From: Ectobius pallidus
Taxonomy: Eukaryota > Arthropoda > Insecta > Blattodea > Ectobiidae
Assembly: GCA_964059195.1 (NCBI GenBank)
Contig: CAXKWD010000007.1
Coordinates: 22,641,023-22,705,022, forward strand
Direction of reading: 5' to 3'
DNA: 64,000 nucleotides
The notes under the pieces were generated by a model, which was not told where the DNA came from, did not search any database, and saw only the letters and a list, made by a program, of their open reading frames with translations. A program made the position numbers and the translations under genes. This document shows positions 1-9,653 of this stretch, in pieces (the stretch's first letter is position 1; the number at the start of each line of letters is the position of its first letter).

Positions 1-345
1 TCAAAAAAAGTTTTTTGGAAACTTTTTTAACATTTCAAAAATTAAGAAACATAGCCATGTGATACATCACATTAAAGGGAATTTTCTGAGGAAAAAACTG
101 GTGCAAGTTTGAGCTCTCTAGGTGGTATAGTTTTTGAGCTATAGCATTTTATAATAATCTTATAGCGATAGAAAACCATAGTTTTTTTGATTTTTCAACC
201 CTTGTAACTCACAAACCAAAAGTCAGAAAAATTTGAAATTTTAGATTTAAACTAGTTTTGGGGAGTACAATACCTGAAAAAAAATCACACAAATCTGAGA
301 GGTCAAGGTTTAGACTGTTGGTTGATTTGACATGGAATGACCCTG
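1..345. repeat. possible terminal part of a DNA transposon, cut by the window edge
   Basis: AT-rich sequence ending near 345 in TTGACATGGAATGACC. Almost the same string (TTGACATGGAATGTCC) occurs at about 19.21 kb, so this may be a repeat-family terminus. The left side lies outside the window and no target duplication can be tested. No coding potential seen. Confidence 0.25.
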
Positions 346-414
346 GTGTTTTTCCTATGAACATCTAGTATGAAACTAAGGAATAACAAGGAAGTAAAAG
401 AATTGTCCACAGAT

Positions 415-660
415 TCTGATCAAGACTTGGAATTTTTTAATGTACCACTGTAAATCTATGATGTAGAATCCATGGCTCAAGATTCCTTCAAGAGGATTTT
501 TGCTCAGGATTTTTAGATCCTGAAAAATCTATCGAACTCTGCTGGTTTTGAACATGTGACCTTTCAATCTCGAGGTCTACCTGGATCGAGTATATCTGAA
601 CATTTACCTCTAAACTACTGAGTTCTTGACTTAAAGTGGATCAAATACACGGTACACTTC
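415..660 (-). repeat. degenerate tRNA-derived SINE, family A
   Basis: This stretch aligns by eye with two better copies at 2833-3127 and 15722-16018. Shared landmarks in the same order are the CTGTAAATCTA block, AGGATTTTTAGATCCTGAAAAATC and the tRNA-like head near 545-610. It is the most diverged of the three; its B-box area is mutated, so it is old. The tRNA-like promoter lies at the right end, so the SINE reads on the minus strand. Confidence 0.5.
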
Positions 661-852
661 AACTCATAAGCTAGCATCCAAAACACTTAAAGTGGGATTC
701 AAATGTAACAAAATCACTGCCTTGAAATGAAGTTAGAAACTGAAACAAGCCTGATAAGCAGTTACAGTGAAATTAAAAACTGACATAAATTATGCTTTTA
801 CCTTAAACATGTTTGACTGTATCATTACATTTAAGCAATGATACAGTAAATA

Positions 853-1639
853 CAAATCAGCCATTTCATAAAATATGGGAATTTTTCCCTCAAAGAGAGA
901 AGTTATAAAATTATTGTAATTGGGTGGTCAAAAATAAGTTTAAAACCTCAAATTCCCTGAATATAAAGGACTTAAGTGTATCTGAAGTGGTTTTATGTGT
1001 AAAATCTGTCGATTTACTTATTTATTGTGTTGAGTGACTTCTTTTTGCCATTTTTAGCACAATTTTAACACTCTTTAATACCAAGTAGTCAAGAGTAATC
1101 AGCTATGTCAATTTTCATTTGAGAAAATATACATCTTAAGATACAATTTGATATAAGATTAACTTCAAAAAATATGCGTGGTTAATTACTATGTAAAATA
1201 ACAAACAAGTGACTTTTTGTCCCACCCATAATGTCTCACCTGTAATGGTGCAAGTTTTGTTAAATTATTATTAATAAGTTAAATAAATGTTCTGACAACC
1301 TGGAAACAATTTATAATTTGTATTTAATCCCTCATACCTTCATTAATAACAACATTAAGACCCTAACAGTAATAGCAGAACAGAAAATGAGGTTTTGTTT
1401 TGCATCATTAAAATCAGTGACCAAATTATGTCCCACCCGTAATAGATCTTGAAAAACAAATTTAAAATATTTAAAATAAATTTTAAATAATGCTTTGCAT
1501 GTAGTGTGGAGGAGAAGGCATTGTAAATTTTACAGAATGTGAAGAACCAATTCTAGTTTATTATTTATGATAGTAATAAACAAAAGTAGTTGTTATAATT
1601 TGCTAGAATGTCCCACCCGTAATTATGAAATGGCTGAAA
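853..1639. mobile_element. TA-flanked MITE with repeated internal motif TGTCCCACCCGTAAT
   Basis: The left end carries TCAGCCATTTCATAA and the right end its reverse complement TTATGAAATGGCTGA, with TA just outside each end (851-852 and 1640-1641). Inside, TGTCCCACCC(G/A)TAAT occurs near 1219, 1430 and 1609, the last one abutting the right inverted repeat. No transposase fragment is visible. TA insertion and short inverted repeats fit a Tc1/mariner-type or similar non-autonomous element; the superfamily is not proven. Confidence 0.5.
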
Positions 1640-1641
1640 TA

Positions 1642-2150
1642 CCATGAGAAGCAAACTGAATATTGGCAGCAAGGAACATTTGGAATACAATTTCAGATTT
1701 GCAAAGTTGCAATGTGATGTTAGACCAGCAGTGTGCATGAGCAGCTGCACTAAAAACACTCCAGACTGCAAATTGCTGTGAGGTGGAAGGCAAGAAACTG
1801 TGAATTGCAAATCAAGGCAAACATTGTTCACGTGTATTTTTAAAGCTGAACATCTCATTCGTCCCTTTCAATAATATCTCGAAGTACACAGCGAACTTAT
1901 AGAAATAAAAATCTGAGACAACAGAAACAATATTCTGTGGTTTCTAAACGCATATCTTCATGAAAATCTGGTTTTAGGTGTAAAAGATATTAGAAATAAC
2001 CATAATGGCACATTTTTAGGTATGGTATCTTATAATCTTAATTGATGGATTATAAAGAAAGATGAAATATTCTATCCAAAAAATGTGACTGACTTTTTCC
2101 TGTAACCCCTACAGTGTGGCATAGGGTCTCCATTTGGAGGTGTCAGTACA
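1642..2150. other. no recognised feature
   Basis: AT-rich DNA. A 97-codon open frame overlaps its left part on the minus strand (1565-1858), but it crosses the MITE boundary, has no recognisable motif and looks accidental. Confidence 0.5.
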
Positions 2151-2154
2151 TATA

Positions 2155-2806
2155 CAGGGTGATTCAAAAGTCACTATACATTTTGTATTTAAACAAGTAT
2201 TATTGCACAATATGTAATAGTACTGAAACATATACCACAGTAGGACATAATTTCAATGTGACCACCTTGCACGTCTAGACACAATGACCAACACTCCATT
2301 ACACTCCGAAAAACTCTCTTAAGCATAGCTGGTGTAATCTCAGCAGCCCCGGCTCTAATCCGCTGTTTTAACTGTTGAATGCTGTGGATCTCTACCTGGT
2401 ACACCCTAGACTTTATAAACCCCCAGGCAATATGTCTAAGGATGTAAGGTCTAGTGGTTTGCTCCCTACTAAGTCTCCTGGTAGATGCAGAGGGGCTACG
2501 AGTGATCGCATCCTGTACATTTTGCACGGCTTCTGGTGATACGGCCAGTCTCCCTGGACATTCTTCATCTGTAACTCTACCAGTACGCCAAAATTTACTG
2601 ACCAGGTTCTTTATAGGCAGGCTGGTGGGGCCTGGTTTCCTAAATTTACGAGTGAAATCTGCTCGCGTCTGTTCATACGTCATACCATGTAGACGAGCAG
2701 AAACAACAGCTATTCTTTCTTCTTTGTTGAGCATACTGTCACATTACTTGCAAGAAATAAGAATACAGTAACTGTATCACTAAAATGTATAGTGACTTTT
2801 GAATCG
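2155..2806 (-). mobile_element. Tc1/mariner-superfamily element, internally deleted
   Basis: The element opens with CAGGGTGATTCAAAAGTCAC after a TA at 2153-2154. It closes with the inverse GTGACTTTTGAATC followed by G and TA (2807-2808). Compared with the left end, the last few bases of the right inverted repeat (ACCCT) are missing. The transposase frame inside runs on the minus strand and lacks the catalytic centre. At about 650 bp it is roughly half the length of an autonomous element of this type. Confidence 0.8.
2189..2734 (-). pseudogene. transposase reduced to HTH head and C-terminal tail
   Basis: This is a 181-codon uninterrupted frame. Residues 1 to about 95 (from MLNKEERIAVVSARLHG on) match the helix-turn-helix DNA-binding head found in insect mariner-type transposases. 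Residues from about 103 (WGFIKSRVYQVEIHS) to about 160 (LDVQGGHIE) match the C-terminal end of the DDE domain of the same proteins. Everything between, including the DDE/DDD catalytic residues, is missing, and the join keeps the frame open. It cannot catalyse transposition. If expressed it could still bind the inverted repeats at 2155 and 2806. Calling it a repressor would be speculation. The start ATG is the natural family start, just inside the right inverted repeat. Confidence 0.75.
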
Positions 2807-2832
2807 TATATTAATTTTGTTATCCTTATCTT

Positions 2833-3127
2833 CCAAGAAAGAGGGATAGGTGGTAGTCCCATTGCCTCACAAACCTCCCTCCAGAATCAAGGTATTACTA
2901 GGACATAGAAGGGCCGAGGGATTTTGTCCAGAGGCTCTAATTTAGTCTTGGAGCTCTTTTATGTGCTGTAAATCTACAACATAGACTCCCCAGCTTAAAT
3001 TCCCTTCCGGAGGACTCCACATCCAGGAATTTTAGCCCTGAAAAATCCATCGATTGCAGCCGGATCTGATCCTGCGAACTTCAGTTCTAGAGGTGGGCAT
3101 GCTAACTCTACACCACCGTGGCCAACT
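2833..3127 (-). repeat. tRNA-derived SINE, family A
   Basis: Read on the minus strand, the right end is tRNA-like: an A-box-like GTGGTGTAGAGTTAGC is followed by a B-box-like GGATCAGATCC. The body continues through blocks shared with the copies at 415-660 and 15722-16018 (CCAGAGGCTCTAATTTAG, CTGAAAAATCC). It begins directly after the right end of the mariner element. Clear but moderately diverged from the third copy. Confidence 0.75.
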
Positions 3128-3381
3128 TATTCAAAACTGTAGTGAAACAAAACCAATAGGGGCAAAACAAAATTCTAGGAGTGGACTTTCATTGGATGAA
3201 GCATGAATTGTAAGATTTATTCAGAGACATACACACACAAATGCATGCATGGTCCACTCACTGTAGTTGCCACTACAGTATCTACTAGTACCGTAGATAC
3301 AATAGTAGATCACAGCTAGGCTAAAATTGAAGTTTTCAGTAACACTGGAGTTTAAAGCACTTGTCCCTGGCCAGAGGAAAA

Positions 3382-3678
3382 CAAAATTATATCTCCACAG
3401 ATTAAAATTCATACACAATTATACCTCCATAAATTAAAAATCATATCGACAATTATATCTCCACAGATTAAAAATCATAGACAATTCTATCTACACAGAT
3501 TAAAAATCATAGACAATTATATCTTCACAGATTAAAAATCATAGACAATTATATCTTCACAGATTAAAAATCATGGACAATTATATCTCCACAGATTAAA
3601 AATCATAGGCAATTATATCTCCACAGATTAAAAATCATAGACAATTATATCTCCACAGATTAAAAATCTTAGACAATC
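3382..3678. repeat. tandem array of a 32-bp unit, about nine copies
   Basis: The unit is CAATTATATCTCCACAGATT plus AAAAATCATAGA. Middle copies differ by only one or two bases; edge copies are more diverged, as expected for an array expanding from its middle. Short minus-strand frames through it simply repeat the same peptide and are not genes. Confidence 0.9.
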
Positions 3679-3699
3679 TTATTTTCCCTTGCAATGAAG

Positions 3700-4380
3700 G
3701 AGAGCAAATATCGCACCATAAACCATAATAAACCACTGTAGATGTGTAGAATACTGAAAAGCTAACTAAAAGAACACTAATGAAAAATGGAGGGATCTGG
3801 CTAATCATAAATGCACAACTTACAATGAAATACATTTATAAATTTATTAAGTATACAGTGGTCACAAGAATTCTATACAGACAGTCATGCTATAACAGCG
3901 GCCAATTTGGATCCCGTGCACCCCATAAGGGGAAGAAATGGATTTGTTTAATCTTGGAAAATAACAATTTTAGCTAAAAATGAAAATTACAGTATATATT
4001 AATGTGGCAACTTCTATCATAAGTGGTACTATTATCACACATTCATGACACCTATGTAGAAAATTTGCATTTAGACCTACGCGCACAAACTTTTCTTCAG
4101 TGAATCCTGATTAATTTGATTCTGATGCTGATGACTATCTCATGTTCCATCAAGTTCCTCAGAAAGGAAGACTATTACATGTCTTTATGGTATGGACATA
4201 TTTTAGAAAAGCTGATTGTGGAAAAGCATGTAGAAAGTTCAATTAAGATAAAATCCTGAACAGAAGCACTGTACATAAACTTGTAATAAAACAAGTTCTG
4301 TCAAATAAATAACCAAGAAAACATCCATATGTGCTTAGTGAGAAAACTGAAGAAAGAGGACAGTTTCAGAATATAATTAA
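3700..4380. other. no recognised feature
   Basis: AT-rich DNA between the tandem array and the next MITE. Two 65-66 codon frames near 3635-3977 have no motif and overlap the array edge. I see nothing supportable. Confidence 0.5.
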
Positions 4381-4383
4381 GTA

Positions 4384-4737
4384 CAGGGTGGGCCAAAAGT
4401 CACGCACCATAGGGATTATACTATTCTGTGATTATGTTTTCAATATGAGAACCGTTCAAATCAAAACACGTCTGTAAACGGTCGTCCATGTTCCGTAGAA
4501 CATTGGACACCAAGTTTGGCGTGACAGCATGGCACTCACTACAATTCGCTCTCGAAGATGATTTTCATCCCTGATCTTCACCTCATACACTTTTGCCTTC
4601 GGGTACCCCCATATCACAAAATCCATTGGATTTAAATCAGGGGATCGAGGAGCCCACTCCACTCGTCCTCTACGACCAATCCACTGTAAAACAAATTAAC
4701 TTATATCCCTATGGTGCGTGACTTTTGGCCCACTCTG
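4384..4737 (-). mobile_element. mariner-type MITE (354 bp) with perfect-looking terminal inverted repeats
   Basis: Left end CAGGGTGGGCCAAAAGTCAC and right end GTGACTTTTGGCCCACTCTG pair over about 33 bp, extending inward through GCACCATAGGGAT. TA dinucleotides flank both ends (4382-4383, 4738-4739). The interior holds only the end of a transposase frame on the minus strand, so this is a deletion derivative of a second mariner-type family distinct from the one at 2155. Confidence 0.85.
4456..4690 (-). pseudogene. C-terminal fragment of a mariner-type DDE transposase
   Basis: The frame contains WAPRSPDLNPMDFVIWGY, the conserved block around the last catalytic acidic residue, followed by KAKVYEVKIRDENHLRERI, typical of insect mariner-type proteins. 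A frameshift after about residue 45 moves the reading to a second frame (TPNLVSNVLRNMDDRLQ, then FDLNGSHIENI). The N-terminal two thirds are absent. Confidence 0.8.
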
Positions 4738-4739
4738 TA

Positions 4740-6180
4740 GGATTCAAGGAAGAAGAATGTGTGAATGTAGGCCTAAATGTAAATTGTCTTCAAAGGTGTG
4801 GTATTAGAGGGACAACACTACTTTAGTACCTCTTTTAATCAAAGTCAGCACAATAATATACAATGTTCACTGTTAATATTGTTATTTTGAGCAATTTAAA
4901 TCCAATCCTTTCTCCTATAGGGTGGTCGTTGTTGCAGCTTCACTGTGCTGGAAAGTGCAGCCCTGAAGCTCACACAGAATCAGGTGTGTTCCCAGGAATT
5001 TTAATAAGGAGGGGGGGGGGGGGCAAACTCAACATAATTCCAAACACAATGATTCTTGAGAATATTTGAAAAAAATATCTACAACGATTCTTATTTAAAA
5101 ATAACATAATTCTTATTTATTAGACTGAAAGATGTGGCAAGCTTTTCTCTAGCTTCTCCCTTGTTCAGGCAGGGAAATGTTCCTGCTTTCTGATCAGTAC
5201 TAAGCGAAGTACATCAGCACAGCATGTGCTCCGTCTACTTTAAGTCTTGAATCTGTGCAAGTGAAGTGCTGTTTGTTGTATCGTATCCCTACAATGGCAC
5301 TTGTATAACAAAACTTTGTGTAAAATGCTATGTAGCCAATTGCGGGATTTTGTTGGACTAGGCCCGCATTTGCCAATGGGAAGACTGGGTCAACAACCAA
5401 GAATGCACAATCCTGGTAGTGCAAAACGTTTAGGAACATGTGGCGTGACAGCCCTTGGCACTGGCATTTAATGTGCAAAAGCTTTAAGGAATACATCTTG
5501 TGTGGTTTTAATTACAGTTTAAGGTAAACCTGATGTGAATGAACATCAGTCAAAAGGCAGTAGATAATGGAATAATCCTTGTTAGCAAAAGGGTTAGAAG
5601 ACATTTAGTTCTTGATAAAAAAATAGCAATATATGCTGTTGGGTGCCAGAAGGCACCAATTATAATCGTCGCCCAGGGTGCCGTTGACTCTAAGGCAGCC
5701 CTACTTGTTGCCAGCATGTGGAGCGATAGGAATGTTTGTAGGAACCATAGTGAAAGCAAGTGTACACTTCTCCTCTCGTGCACCGCACGGCACATTTACA
5801 TGTTAACTCTAAACATTCTTCATTATGGATTTCACCTTTGGTTTGGTAGCATTATGATGCACACATTAGTTGTGGACTTAAATATCAGGAAACTATTTAC
5901 ATTTTGATAAAAAAACATAAGCGGTAGATTCATTGTTAATCTTTCCATTATTATAAATACATTGATGCAGTTATAACAATACCTGCTAACTTCATTATAA
6001 AATATTATTTTGTATTTTTTTATTCTCTCTGCAGCAGCTACTGGTTGAGCTACTCATTTTTTTTGGATGTCATTAAGATATTAAGAACATAAAAATAGTG
6101 ACATGAGGTCACTGTGTACATAAATTAAATATTATTTAAAACGAACTGTTAGGAACTTTTATGATTTTGTAAACATTAAA
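4740..6180. other. no recognised gene; poly-G tract and unassigned open frames
   Basis: A run of about 12 G lies near 5013-5023. Overlapping frames of 81-122 codons on both strands at 5200-5907 sit in slightly more GC-rich DNA. Their translations show no motif I know and no strand is clearly favoured. They may be remnants of a decayed element. Confidence 0.35.
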
Positions 6181-6189
6181 GGTATGTAA

Positions 6190-6400
6190 CTGGAACCAAA
6201 TAGTAATCACACCACCAGAGGTTAGAGCAAACTACAACACCAGCATCATCAACGGCAACAAATCCACAAGAAGTGAAAAACTGTGCCAGTGGTATTGTTC
6301 AGTGTAGTGGCTCCCTAGGAATAGCTCACCTTAGGAGCGTCAAAATGAGCTAATCCCTGTGTAAACAGGAGGCCTTGGCCCTTTAAGGGATGTACGTAGG
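6190..6400 (+). repeat. possible degenerate SINE, family C
   Basis: The part GGAGGCCTTGGCCCTTTAAG then GGATGTA at about 6370-6392 resembles the 3' region of the family C SINE at 16723-17050 (GGTAGGCCTTGTCCCTTCAG then GGATGTAG). The middle is too decayed for a firm alignment and no tRNA-like head is visible. Confidence 0.3.
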
Positions 6401-7180
6401 CTAAATTTATTTATTATATTTATTATTATTATATTGTTTATAAAAACATGATAGAATTCAACTGAAAGAAACATTTTGTAAACCTTGTAAGTAAGTATAA
6501 GATAATAGCAAGTTTATACTGATCTAACGTGATAGAAAAGTAAAGTAACAGCAATAAGCATAAAATTTTACAAGACCACTTTTCTTATATTTATCTTTAG
6601 GTCTACATATGGTTAAAACACCTATAGAAAGCAAATTAAATAGCTTATTGCAAAATTTGTTGGATTGTGCAAAATCTAACAAATAAGCCTGCAATGATCC
6701 CCAGTGAAGTAATCAATCCCAAAAATCCACTGAAACAATTTGAAGATAAGTTACAAGATATTTTAATTAAGGAAACGCCTGGAGAATTAGTTGCCATCAT
6801 TTCAGAAGCAATTGTATTCCTTCGTTCACCTATTCAAACACTACCTGGTCGACAACATTCAGCAATGAAATACTATAATTTACATAAGAAAGGGGCTTCA
6901 CCTATTCTGAATATCTGCCAATCCTACGAGGATATCAAAGAGAGAAAAAGAAAAGAGAAAGCAAAAGTATTTTCATGACATTGCCTAATACAATTAGGCT
7001 ACCGGTACTACAATAAAAGGAAAAAAGGTTAAGACAAATTATGAATACCGGTAATAAAACCCAAACTTATTGTCCTTATCAATTACTGAAAATGAAGCAT
7101 ATTTCTTGAACATCCTTGGTTCCTGTAACAATATGACTTGAACAGCAGTTTCCAATTATGAAAATACTGACACAATCTCA
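6400..7180. other. no recognised feature
   Basis: AT-rich DNA. A 103-codon plus-strand frame at 6667-6978 starts MQNLTNKPAMIPSEVINP and ends in a lysine/arginine-rich tail. It shows no motif I recognise. It lies about 200 bp before the LINE fragment and might be a decayed upstream part of it, but I cannot show that. Confidence 0.35.
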
Positions 7181-8490
7181 AATTTGAAAGACATATCTAT
7201 AAAAGAAGTCAATAAAGTACTTTAAAAAATGAGAATGGACACAGCTACTGGTCAAGACAAGATAACCTGCGGGTTTTAAAACATCTTAAGGCTGGAAAGT
7301 TTATAGAAACTGCCATGCTACGTTTCAGAGTTGTTCCTACAAAATTCAATAGGGAAAAGAAAGGGTGATGTCCTTGACAAAAAATTGGAGACCCGTCACT
7401 ATTTTTTCAGTAATAAGAAGAGTTATTGAGAAAGTTCTTGATAAGGAATTCTGACAATATTTGTCTTTACTTTAAATTATCAAAAAAGATTTGTTTCTAC
7501 TCCTGGAATGCACATTAATACACCCTTAACTAATGGCGCTTAACAGCTTCCAGAGCTAAAAGGATGGATTGCTGCATAACATTTTTGGATGTAAGCAAAG
7601 CTTTTGATTCTATTGGACAGAACCATATTAAAGCATGCTTGGCATCTTGTCAAATGCCATATAACTTACAAGAACTAATTATAAACTTTCCATCTATAAC
7701 CATGTTCAAATAGAAACAAGTTTGAACAAATCTAAAACATTTATATTAAACAGAGCAGTTGCTCAAGGAAGTTCATTATCTCCACCCTTATTCGAATTCG
7801 CACTTGACAATACCATAAAGGAGGTTTCTGACCATGAAATATCAGAAATTCATGGATTTTCTGCTGTTGATGGACTAACCAAACTATCATGTCTAACTTT
7901 CACTGATGATTTAGCTCTTTTAGGGAAAGATGAATCCAGTATCTGCACCCTCATCCATTTAGCAGAAGATTCCTTAGCTTCAATTGGTCTTACGAATAAC
8001 CTATCCAAAAGTAAAGTTATTTGTCTTAAGGATAGATGCCTCTCTCCCTCTACAGTTACAACCAATGATGGTTCATCTATCTCTTCTCTATAACTGACAG
8101 TGAAGAAACAATTAGGGATCTTGGCATCAATTTTAATGATGAGATAGTTTTTAATAAGGAAATCTGTAATGTAAGCAAGAATGTACAGAAATTATTCAGC
8201 TTGCCTCTACTAAACCAGACCATAAATTATCGATTTTAAACCAATAGGCTATAGGTCTATATATGGCCAGGTTTAGTCAATCCTTTGCGATGTGCCCTAC
8301 TTGTTAAAATGAAGGTGCTTTTCTAGTTCAAGACATAAATAATGCTGAGAGGAACAGGTAAAGAGATAATTAGTCTTCCACATGACTCTTCTAATGATAT
8401 GGTTTATGCTCCTCAACAACTTCGAACCTTAGGCCTTATGAGAGCTAAGTGGGAAGCCTCCATCCAACATTTCAATATTTGCAACAGTTT
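7180..8490 (+). pseudogene. R2-like LINE reverse transcriptase, decayed, first part
   Basis: Pieces of one RT can be read on the plus strand in shifting frames, in family order. MRMDTATGQDK (about 7230) is the RT start. FLDVSKAFDSIG (about 7585) carries the first catalytic Asp. AQGSSLSPPLFEFALD (7755-7805) is next, then LTFTDDLALLGKDE (about 7895-7935), where the usual FADD box reads FTDD. The thumb follows with LPHDSSNDMVYAPQQLRTLG (about 8380-8440). The LPHD...YAP block and the GLT...LSKSKVI spacing resemble R2/CRE-superfamily LINEs more than jockey ones. Many stops and frameshifts make it inactive. It is interrupted at 8498 by a SINE and continues at 8795. Confidence 0.7.
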
Positions 8491-8498
8491 ACTTCATG

Positions 8499-8786
8499 TT
8501 GGGTGTACACCGTAACGTAGTGGTTGAGGCACTGCACTACAAACTGGAAGGTCGTGGATTCAATACCCGATGACATCAGAGTTTTTCAATGGCCTAATCC
8601 TTCTGGTGGTATTATGGCCCTAGGGTTAACTCAGCCTCTAATAGAAATGAGTACCAGGAGCATTCCTGGGGGTAAAAGCGGTCGGTGCTTAAGGTGACAA
8701 CCTTACCCCTTCACATGCTGAATATCTAAAATCTGGGAGCCTCACCTCCTGAAACTATCTGGGTCTCCATGGCTTGTTTAGGAAAC
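8499..8786 (+). repeat. tRNA-derived SINE, family B, with 8-bp target duplication
   Basis: The head reads GTACACCGTAACGTAGTGGT (A box) and GGTCGTGGATTCAATACCCG (B box). A body shared with the reverse copy at 16038-16344 follows (GGCCTAATCCTTCTGGTGG, ATGAGTACCAGGAGC). It is flanked by ACTTCATG at 8491-8498 and 8787-8794. Removing it rejoins the R2-like LINE reading across the gap, which confirms the boundaries. Confidence 0.85.
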
Positions 8787-8794
8787 ACTTCATG

Positions 8795-9250
8795 CACATC
8801 TTCATTCCCTTAGATATCTTAAAGATGAAAACATATCGCTATGAATAAATTAAACATCCGAGAGGTTGAAGGTATTCAGTGGACTGGTAGGAAGATAAGG
8901 TTGTTAAGAGAGCAGTATTTTCAGAAAAGGACTTCACACATGTTAAGAGGGAAAGCAGTTACTGTTTATGCAGACTATCCAAAAGCAAATTTTTGGGTTA
9001 CCAACCGATAGGGACTATCAATTTTTGAGTGGACAAATGCTCTAAAAATGAAATGTAACAACTCAGCTGTTCATTCAGTTCCTGGCAGATGTCCTACTAC
9101 AATATGGGACTCAGCTTAACTGCTCTGGAAAGTGGAGAAAGTAGTGTATTCCAGAGCAGTTAAGCTGAGTCCCATACTAGAACACCCACTGCCGTCATCC
9201 AGACTGTGGTGAGAAAGAAACACCACTTTTTGTTTTATGGGGCTTAAATC
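8795..9250 (+). pseudogene. R2-like LINE, C-terminal continuation
   Basis: After the SINE the plus strand reads HLHSLRYLKDENI, then LRGKAVTVYADYPKANFWVT (about 8942-9001) and EWTNALKMKCNSSAVHSVPG (about 9031-9090). These are linker blocks before the C-terminal zinc knuckle and endonuclease of R2-like proteins. The zinc-knuckle region near 9180 is scrambled by a local inverted duplication (9103-9176). The endonuclease domain is not recognisable. Confidence 0.6.
9103..9176. repeat. perfect 28-bp inverted repeat (hairpin) with 18-bp loop
   Basis: TATGGGACTCAGCTTAACTG plus CTCTGGAA at 9103-9130 is followed after 18 bp by its exact reverse complement at 9149-9176. It lies inside decayed LINE coding sequence. 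Perfect identity in an otherwise mutated element means the inverted duplication is younger than the LINE decay. Confidence 0.9.
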
Positions 9251-9645
9251 TGTAGATAATGGAAAACATATTTCCAAGCTTTTGTTGTTGATTTCCTGCA
9301 TATAGCCTATTACTCATTCTACCAGAATGAAGAGCCGAACAAAATGGGACAGGATCAGATACACTTTTGACAAAGTAATTTTATAAGCAATTTTGTGTTT
9401 CATGTATAAAATTTCATGTTTTTGAGCCTTCAAAAAATAGCTAGTATGAACTGGTTTCTATTCATACAAAATAATGGATCAAAGTCACCCCTCAGTTTCA
9501 AAATTTTTACCTTGCTATAGTAGGTCTACAAAAACTACTTGCCAGATTTAAGTGAGGGATGAGACTGACACATTGGTGGGTTTTACCTTTAATTTTGTGC
9601 AATTTCAGAGACCCTATCAAAGTGACCCTACATGCTGCTGGGTGT
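9251..9645. other. no gene; left flank of a hAT insertion
   Basis: Contains ATCAAAGTCACCCCT (about 9478) and ATCAAAGTGACCCTA (about 9617), plus CTTTGATAC at the hAT target site. This could be a repeated motif of an unidentified element interrupted by the hAT, but there are too few copies to claim it. Confidence 0.3.
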
Positions 9646-9653
9646 CTTTGATA

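Noticed and set aside
3382..3678. Regular short repeats that might suggest a CRISPR array
   Set aside because: Units are contiguous 32-bp repeats with no unique spacers, and the window is eukaryotic.
5200..5907. Overlapping frames of 81-122 codons on both strands as a possible gene
   Set aside because: No motif in any frame, no strand preference, no promoter or splice context.
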